From a virus, in IMG/VR virus record IMGVR_UViG_3300001533_000660, positions 1 through 27,316 of that record: 27,316 nucleotides of DNA. The stretch is one strand, 5' to 3'. Of this stretch, positions 23,546 through 27,316 are shown piece after piece. The notes under the pieces were generated by a model. The model had not been told where the DNA came from and did not search any database. It worked only from the letters and a program-made list of their open reading frames with translations. The translations under genes were made by a program, and so were the position numbers. Position 1 is the stretch's first letter. Every line of letters starts with the position of its first letter.

Positions 23546-23713
23546 ATGGATGAATACCAGTTGGGCATATTCGTGGCGGGGTTGCTATATCAAATAGCAC
23601 AATCGCGCAACGAGGATTACCAGGAGTTGCTGAGGATCGCCATGCAATACAAAGCAAGCGGGCCGGAACCTCGGGATTGGAACGAGATCGACGCGAGTAA
23701 TGAGCCTGCGTAG
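23546..23713 (+). CDS. Small hypothetical protein
   Basis: A 55-residue protein starting MDEYQLGIFVAGLLYQIAQS and ending DASNEPA, with a good AAAGGA ribosome binding site at 23532-23537. The first half is helical and modestly hydrophobic; the second half is hydrophilic. It is too short for a family call. A 7-codon ORF (ATG at 23468) lies just upstream and is probably meaningless. Confidence 0.6.
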   Translation: MDEYQLGIFVAGLLYQIAQSRNEDYQELLRIAMQYKASGPEPRDWNEIDASNEPA

Positions 23714-23780
23714 TGTTCCAATGGCGGTCCGTTACTGCACATCGTGGCGGGCCGCATACTTCCACAAGACGGGAGAAGAG

Positions 23781-25067
23781 ATGAAACACATGAATAAACT
23801 GGAGCGCGTTCTGGAAATGCGCAGTGCCGGCAAGACCGTTCCCGAAATTGCAGATGCTATGGGAATTGGAAAAAGCACAGTCTACAGGTGGATAGCAAAT
23901 TCAGGGACAACACAAAACGGGAAGGCAACATCGAGCAATGAAGGCACGGCAAAAGTAAGCACTGAGCGCGACGAATCCGGCAATCGGTGTGAAGTCACAG
24001 TCAAGAGCCTCGACGTTCGCACCGAAGATGATGCACTGAGGGTGGCGAACATTGACACATCCATTTGGTACGTTGACAGGTGCGTTGTGAACTCGTGGGA
24101 GGTGACGCTTGGCGATACTGCAACGGGAGGGATGGGGCCTCAGACCTTCACAAATTGGCAGGTGAAACTGCACCTTGAGCGCAAGGCACCGAAGGCGATC
24201 CAGGACGGCATTGCAGAATTGCTTACCAGGCTTCCAGTTGCGAAACCGCAGCGCAAAAAGGTTGACGCGAGCGGGCATCTCATGTCCGAAATTTCAATTT
24301 ATGACCCGCACTTCGGAAAACTGTCATGGGGCGAAGAGGTTGGCGAAGACTATAACTTGAGCATTGCCGCAAGGCGAATGACGGACGCCTTCTCGGATTT
24401 GCTGTATAGGTCTGGCAACGAGGTTTCAGAAATCCTTATTCCAGTTGGCGGCGACTATCTGCACATAAATGACCGGACAAACTCAACCCCACGGAGCGGC
24501 AACCGTCTCGACGTTGATTCCAGGCTCCCCAAGATCTTTAGAGCGGGTGCCAGTGCATTGATAAATTGCATCGGGATGGCGCGGAAACCTGGGGTGATGG
24601 TGCGCGTCAAAATTCTTCCAGGAAACCACGACCCGGACACGGTGTTTTATATCGGCGAGGTCCTTTCCGCATATTACCGGAACTGCGAAGATGTTGAGAT
24701 CGACAACTCCCCGAAGGCAAGAAAATACTATCAATGGGGCGTGGGCATGATTGGGTTCTCGCATGGTTGCGACGAAAAGCCAACCGACCTCCCATTGCTC
24801 ATGGCGGGCGAGGCTCCTGAGATGTGGGCGGCCACAAAACACCGTGAATTTCATGTCGGGCATCTACACAAAAAGAAAACCATGCATCACGTAGCGGGGG
24901 ACAGCGTTGGTCCCGTCTATGTGCGCGTCCTGCCGTCCATATGCGGCCCTGACTACTGGCATTACGCAAAGGGCTACACTATGAGCAGGAAGGCGGCTGA
25001 GGCGTTTGTCTGGCATGACAGGCACGGGTGCATGGATCAGCTTACATCGTTTGTGGAGGAAGCATAA
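23781..25067 (+). CDS. HTH-metallophosphoesterase fusion
   Basis: A 428-residue protein from ATG 23781, chosen because GGGAGAAGAG precedes it; an in-frame ATG at 23700 lacks a ribosome binding site. Residues about 6-40 are a resolvase-like helix-turn-helix (KTVPEIADAMGIGKSTVYRW). From about 165 the calcineurin-like metallophosphoesterase motifs appear in order: YDPHFG (Asp175/His177), GGDYLH (Asp225), LPGNHD (281-284), FSHG (His328) and VGHLHKK (360-363). These coordinate two metal ions and cleave phosphodiesters or phosphomonoesters. The pairing suggests an enzyme aimed at nucleic acid, but the substrate is unknown. Similar proteins occur in phages near genome-end or nucleotide genes. Confidence 0.85.
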   Translation: MKHMNKLERVLEMRSAGKTVPEIADAMGIGKSTVYRWIANSGTTQNGKATSSNEGTAKVSTERDESGNRCEVTVKSLDVRTEDDALRVANIDTSIWYVDRCVVNSWEVTLGDTATGGMGPQTFTNWQVKLHLERKAPKAIQDGIAELLTRLPVAKPQRKKVDASGHLMSEISIYDPHFGKLSWGEEVGEDYNLSIAARRMTDAFSDLLYRSGNEVSEILIPVGGDYLHINDRTNSTPRSGNRLDVDSRLPKIFRAGASALINCIGMARKPGVMVRVKILPGNHDPDTVFYIGEVLSAYYRNCEDVEIDNSPKARKYYQWGVGMIGFSHGCDEKPTDLPLLMAGEAPEMWAATKHREFHVGHLHKKKTMHHVAGDSVGPVYVRVLPSICGPDYWHYAKGYTMSRKAAEAFVWHDRHGCMDQLTSFVEEA

Positions 25068-25450
25068 TGACCTATATCACAAAGGATTCAGGCAAGCGCA
25101 CAGAATACCCGGACGGCATGATTCGTGACGCCGGGAGGGACGAGAAGGTCAACTTCCTGTTGGTACTCAATGACGGCGTGCCGCTGGAAGAGCAAATGCT
25201 CACAAGGTTTGCCGCACTACTCACCCGGGGCGCGATGAAGTACAGCAAGCGAAACTTTGAACGTGCTTGCTCACAAGAAGCTCTTGAGGGTTTCAAGGAA
25301 TCGGCGTTTCGCCACATGATGCAATGGTTAGCAGGTCATGACCCGTCAGAGGATCACGCGGCGGCGGTGTGGTTTAATGTCATGGGAGCAGAACTCTGCA
25401 AGTTCAACATACAAAGGAGCGAGCATGAAAACCACAAAGGCGCAGTTTAA
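25067..25450 (+). CDS. DUF5664 / dATP-dGTP diphosphohydrolase-like protein
   Basis: A 127-residue all-helical protein. GGAGGA at 25055-25060 and the TAATG overlap set ATG 25067 as start rather than an upstream ATG at 25028. Family hallmarks: GMIRDAGRDEKVNF, LTRFAALLTRGAMKYSKRNF, ALEGFKESAFRHMMQWLAGH and DPSEDHAAAVWFNVMGAELC. The pattern K/G-A-x-K-Y-x-x-R-N-F/W, S-A-x-R-H and E-D-H-x-A-A matches DUF5664, which I recall as assigned to a phage dATP/dGTP diphosphohydrolase group (MazG-like fold). Metal-binding acidic residues are present (ESAFRH, SEDH). It may adjust nucleotide pools. No PurZ or other 2-aminoadenine pathway gene is in the window, so modified-base synthesis is not supported here. 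Confidence 0.75.
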   Translation: MTYITKDSGKRTEYPDGMIRDAGRDEKVNFLLVLNDGVPLEEQMLTRFAALLTRGAMKYSKRNFERACSQEALEGFKESAFRHMMQWLAGHDPSEDHAAAVWFNVMGAELCKFNIQRSEHENHKGAV

Positions 25451-25775
25451 CCGCTTCTGCGATCGCTGCGAGTATTGGCAGGATCGCCTCGGGCTGTCGT
25501 GTTGGGATCTTCTGTTCGTGCATGAAAACCTCGACGGCGGTCAGACCTTTGCGCAGGTCGATTGTAACCTGGTCCCGATGCGGGCTGTTATTTCATTCGC
25601 CACGGTTTGGCCGAAGGGTTATGAGTGCTCCCCTGCGGCGATAGATCAGACCGCTTTCGAGGAGGTTGCACACATCCTCCTGTGGCCGATCACGTCACCC
25701 CTGACCAAGAGCGACGAGCAAACGAACGCCGATGAACACGCGGTTATCAATAGGATCTGGAGGTTGGTACAGTGA
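25425..25775 (+). CDS. Small metalloprotease-like protein with degenerate HExxH
   Basis: A 116-residue protein; AAAGGAG at 25413-25419 sets ATG 25425. It reads FNRFCDRCEYWQDRLGLSCW, DLLFVHENLDGGQTFAQVDC, and then AFEEVAHILLWP followed by DEHAVINRIWRL. In similar small phage proteins the last part is H-E-x-x-H-L-L-L ... E-E-H-x-V-I-x-R-L, a zinc-protease-like motif. Here the first His is replaced by Glu (EEVAH), so catalysis is doubtful even though the second His and the downstream E-H remain. Overlaps the preceding gene by 26 bases and the next by 4 (GTGA). Function unknown. Confidence 0.65.
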   Translation: MKTTKAQFNRFCDRCEYWQDRLGLSCWDLLFVHENLDGGQTFAQVDCNLVPMRAVISFATVWPKGYECSPAAIDQTAFEEVAHILLWPITSPLTKSDEQTNADEHAVINRIWRLVQ

Positions 25776-26056
25776 CGGCTGACGTGCCCTACACCGATGT
25801 GTGGGTGTTCCCGACGGTGGCCCATTACAAGGGCAAGCACCCTTGTGAAAAGCCGCTGGCGATGATGGAGCACATCGTCACGGCATCCAGCAGGGAGGGG
25901 GCTACCGTATTGGACCCCTTCGCCGGATTGGGCACCACGGGCGTTGCGTGCGTCCGTCGCGGCCGGGAGTTTATCGGCATCGAACTGGACCCCGGATATT
26001 GTGAGCGGGCACGCGCGCGCATCGAAGCGGAGCAAAGGCAGGGCGTCATATTTTGA
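25772..26056 (+). CDS. Stand-alone C-terminal half of an N6/N4 DNA amino-methyltransferase
   Basis: A 94-residue protein from GTG 25772 with a strong GGAGG at 25759-25763, 8 bases upstream. It reads YTDVWVFPTVAHYKGKHPCE, KPLAMMEHIVTASS, then motif I VLDPFAGLGTTGVACVRRGR and FIGIELDPGYCERARARIEA. In intact beta-type enzymes this part follows the catalytic motif IV (D/N-P-P-Y). Here an in-frame stop at 25751 closes the frame upstream and no DPPY is present, so the protein can bind S-adenosylmethionine but should not methylate alone. It could pair with a separately encoded half, or be a remnant. It is the last gene before the regulatory gap. Confidence 0.8.
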   Translation: MTADVPYTDVWVFPTVAHYKGKHPCEKPLAMMEHIVTASSREGATVLDPFAGLGTTGVACVRRGREFIGIELDPGYCERARARIEAEQRQGVIF

Positions 26057-26059
26057 GCA

Positions 26060-26093
26060 AATCCTCGGCACATGTCCGCAAGTGCAGAGGATT
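26060..26093 (+). other. Hairpin just after the last late gene
   Basis: Arms AATCCTCGGCAC (26060-26071) and GTGCAGAGGATT (26082-26093) pair over 11 of 12 positions around a 10-base loop. It starts three bases after the stop of the methyltransferase fragment. No T tract follows. It shares the GAGGATT string with the dyad that follows at 26097. Confidence 0.6.
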
Positions 26094-26096
26094 CGC

Positions 26097-26147
26097 AACC
26101 GCCGAGGATTCCTCGGTAGTTGAACCGTCAAGGGATCCTTGACAGTT
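26097..26147 (+). promoter_or_regulatory. Two tandem 25-bp dyads, candidate operator pair
   Basis: Site 1 (26097-26121) and site 2 (26123-26147) are each inverted repeats starting AACCG and ending AGTT. The centres are CCGAGGA-T-TCCTCGG (26102-26116) and GTCAAGG-GAT-CCTTGAC (26127-26143). The two sites are identical at 18 of 25 aligned positions, with a centre-to-centre spacing of 26 bases. This fits two binding sites for a dimeric regulator, a recombination site, or a packaging/replication signal; the protein that would bind is not in the window. Confidence 0.5.
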
Positions 26148-26253
26148 GGCCTTACATATAAGGTACACCCCGGATATCATGGCGCCGGATAAGGAATAAC
26201 GATCCCTTCCCGCCCTCGTGGCGGCCTCTCTCCTCTCCTGTTTTGTGGTTTTG

Positions 26254-26285
26254 GCCCCGTCCCCTCTCCGGCGGGGCATTTTTTT
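26254..26285 (+). terminator. Rho-independent terminator
   Basis: Stem GCCCCG (26254-26259) with CGGGGC (26272-26277), a 12-base loop, and seven T residues at 26279-26285. It ends rightward transcription of the structural operon before the new promoter starts. Confidence 0.8.
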
Positions 26286-26330
26286 GTTTGCGTAAGTCTT
26301 GGGAAAACAAGGGGTTACGTCTCCCCACAG

Positions 26331-26389
26331 AAAAAAGATGAAAAAAAGTAAAAAAAAAGTGTTGGCATGTGTCTTGAAAGGTGTATACT
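26331..26389 (+). promoter_or_regulatory. Sigma70-type promoter with A-tract UP element
   Basis: -35 TTGGCA (26362-26367), 16-base spacer, -10 TATACT (26384-26389). Two to three A-tracts (A6, A7, A9) fill 26331-26358 immediately upstream, as in strong UP-element promoters. The transcript would begin near 26396 and reach a good ribosome binding site (AAGGAG, 26410-26415). Together with the terminator upstream this marks a transcription boundary, and the downstream genes are probably early or middle genes. Confidence 0.75.
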
Positions 26390-26422
26390 TGTATCGAGAT
26401 CAAGATCACAAGGAGAGCGAAA

Positions 26423-26527
26423 ATGAGAACTGACGAAATCGAAACGCCCTCCGGGGCGTCTGCCGGGGATCGCCTCCCGGCACTGATGAGACAGGCGAAA
26501 AGGAGAAGAGAAGATGAAGTTGTTTGA
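26423..26527 (+). CDS. 34-residue leader-like small protein
   Basis: First ORF after the promoter, with AAGGAG 7 bases upstream of its ATG. It reads MRTDEIETPSGASAGDRLPA, then LMRQAKRRREDEVV. Acidic at the N-terminus and basic at the C-terminus. Its stop overlaps the next gene's start region by 14 bases, suggesting translational coupling. It shares a 20-bp exact DNA repeat, in the same frame, with the ORF at 26834. Function unknown; a regulatory leader peptide or a small host-takeover protein are options. Confidence 0.55.
   Translation: MRTDEIETPSGASAGDRLPALMRQAKRRREDEVV
26455..26474 (+). repeat. 20-bp direct repeat, copy 1
   Basis: GGCGTCTGCCGGGGATCGCC, encoding A-S-A-G-D-R within the 34-residue ORF. 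The same 20 bases recur exactly at 26851-26870, 396 bases downstream. Confidence 0.85.
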
Positions 26528-26837
26528 CAGGCGTACAGAGATTGAGAAAAAGATATACCCGATCATGGTCATAGCCACGGATCGGGAGACGTTTGAGTCC
26601 GAGGGATGGCCGGAGGGGGGGAAGAGTTTCGCCGGATGGGCATGTCGCCCCGAGGATGTGGACGAAGTAATGCGGTGGGCGAAAGCCCAACCGGGGATGC
26701 TCCGAGTCCGGCGAGTCGGGAGCAACTACCGGCCATCGGGCGAAGGGCTCTGCAGTGTTTGCATCGTCGGCGGGGGGCACCCGGCGGTGAGGGGCACGGG
26801 AAAAACGGCGGTGGCCTCCCCGGCGATCAGGGATTGA
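26514..26837 (+). CDS. Hypothetical early protein
   Basis: A 107-residue protein with AAGGAG about 9 bases upstream of ATG 26514. It begins MKLFDRRTEIEKKIYPIMVI and continues with ETFESEGWPEGGKSFAGWAC, RPEDVDEVMRWAKAQPGMLR and GEGLCSVCIVGGGHPA. The mixed alpha/beta N-terminal 75 residues look like a genuine small domain. The Gly/Ala-rich C-terminus is less convincing. I recognise no family. It overlaps the next ORF by 4 bases (TTGA). Confidence 0.65.
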   Translation: MKLFDRRTEIEKKIYPIMVIATDRETFESEGWPEGGKSFAGWACRPEDVDEVMRWAKAQPGMLRVRRVGSNYRPSGEGLCSVCIVGGGHPAVRGTGKTAVASPAIRD

Positions 26838-27238
26838 GACAGGACCAGGCGGCGTCTGCCGGGGATCGCCCGGCTGATTATTGCGGACAAGCGACTGGCA
26901 GGTGGGTGGGGATTGACGGCGAGCAACACATTGAATTCCCACATGGGTTTTTCACCCGCGCGGAACTTGACCGGCTCAAGGAATTTGGGGTGGATGTCGG
27001 CCAATCGATTCGATCCAGGGCAATCGACCAGGATTCCGACCCCAAAATATGGGAGATCCTGCGGCGTGTCGTCGCCCGCAATCAGACGACGTGTGCCGCC
27101 ATCGTTTGCGAGATCGCGTATGTCGAAAACGATGGCAGTGATCGACACGCGATCGACGGAGGGAGCGTGGTTGTGACCCGGGAGGCATATCAGTACCTGG
27201 AGCCCGGCAAACTCGAGGAGACTTTCGGGCAGGCTTAG
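26834..27238 (+). CDS. Hypothetical early protein, start uncertain
   Basis: The frame gives convincing protein sequence from about 26880 on: TGRWVGIDGEQHIEFPHGFF, TRAELDRLKEFGVDVGQSIR, DPKIWEILRRVVARNQTTCA, AIVCEIAYVENDGSDRHAID and VTREAYQYLEPGKLEETFG. Possible starts are TTG 26834 (134 residues, in a TTGA overlap with the preceding stop) and GTG 26906 (110 residues). TTG is favoured because its N-terminus, RQDQAASAGDRPA, parallels that of the 34-residue ORF. The frame is open further upstream to 26606, but that part is the shadow of the preceding gene. Function unknown. Confidence 0.6.
   Translation: MRQDQAASAGDRPADYCGQATGRWVGIDGEQHIEFPHGFFTRAELDRLKEFGVDVGQSIRSRAIDQDSDPKIWEILRRVVARNQTTCAAIVCEIAYVENDGSDRHAIDGGSVVVTREAYQYLEPGKLEETFGQA
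26851..26870 (+). repeat. 20-bp direct repeat, copy 2
   Basis: Exact copy of the 20 bases at 26455-26474, again read as A-S-A-G-D-R, near the N-terminus of the ORF at 26834. Confidence 0.85.
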
Positions 27239-27297
27239 ACCCCTATCGAGATTTGCACCGACCGCAAAGGAACGTCACAATACCGGAGGAAGAGAAA

Positions 27298-27316
27298 ATG
27301 AAAAGTATCATCACAG
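27298..27316 (+). CDS. Start of a further gene, cut by the window end
   Basis: ATG at 27298 follows GGAGGA at 27286-27291 with 6 bases between. Only MKSIIT is visible, so no function can be proposed. It continues the small-gene operon after a 59-base gap. Confidence 0.55.

Noticed and set aside
23700-23780. ATG 23700 as start of the metallophosphoesterase
   Set aside because: No ribosome binding site, overlaps the small ORF 23546-23713, and the added residues look unlike the rest; ATG 23781 has GGGAGAAGAG directly before it.
25028-25066. ATG 25028 as start of the DUF5664 gene
   Set aside because: It lies inside the preceding gene without a ribosome binding site; GGAGGA and a TAATG junction mark 25067.
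26606-26880. Upstream part of the long open frame 26606-27238 as a single 210-residue gene
   Set aside because: The first 75-90 residues are Gly/Arg/Pro-rich shadow sequence overlapping the better supported gene at 26514-26837; only the later part looks like protein.

Overview
The window is a stretch of a tailed double-stranded DNA phage or prophage with an HK97-type capsid and, by gene content, a long non-contractile (siphovirus-like) tail. Every gene I can support lies on the plus strand. Genes are tightly packed, with TAATG, ATGA or GTGA overlaps and mostly good GGAGG-type ribosome binding sites. No host gene, tRNA, rRNA, integrase, repressor or CRISPR array was seen. The host cannot be named. 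Base composition looks moderately GC-rich, the ribosome binding sites are bacterial, and two proteins combine Sec signal peptides with Thr/Pro-rich linkers, a style common in proteins of poorly cultured bacteria. That last link is inference.

Layout. (1) 11-2684: a C5-cytosine DNA methyltransferase, a HAD-family phosphatase/nucleotidase, two small proteins (one Cys-rich) and an HNH endonuclease that has lost its catalytic core. (2) 2685-9377: a non-coding stretch that may hold the packaging site, small and large terminase, an HTH-like small protein, a portal fused to a MuF-type head protein, prohead protease and major capsid protein. (3) 9396-14046: decoration-like proteins, a secreted-looking Thr/Pro-linker protein, the head-tail connector, head closure and tail completion genes; the last of these is frameshifted. 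(4) 14052-22272: tail tube, G and GT tail-assembly chaperones with a likely -1 programmed frameshift at CCCTTTC, tape measure, and tail-tip/fibre proteins, including a second signal-peptide protein. (5) 22290-23713: holin-like, DUF1353 and lipoprotein genes resembling a lysis region, without a recognisable endolysin. (6) 23781-26056: an HTH-metallophosphoesterase, a DUF5664/dNTP-diphosphohydrolase-like protein, a protein with a degenerate zinc-protease motif, and a stand-alone C-terminal half of an amino-methyltransferase. (7) 26057-26422: a regulatory interval with three successive dyads, a rho-independent terminator and a strong A-tract-assisted promoter. (8) 26423-27316: small genes of unknown function driven by that promoter.

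The points most worth a second look are: two virion-module proteins with Sec signal peptides and Thr/Pro linkers; the three-dyad cluster at 26060-26147; a 20-bp repeat placing the same ASAGDR peptide near the start of two nearby ORFs; the half-methyltransferase; and three damaged genes, two of which are restored by adding one base to a homopolymer run. Those two may be true mutations or sequencing errors, and anyone using the protein sequences should know this.
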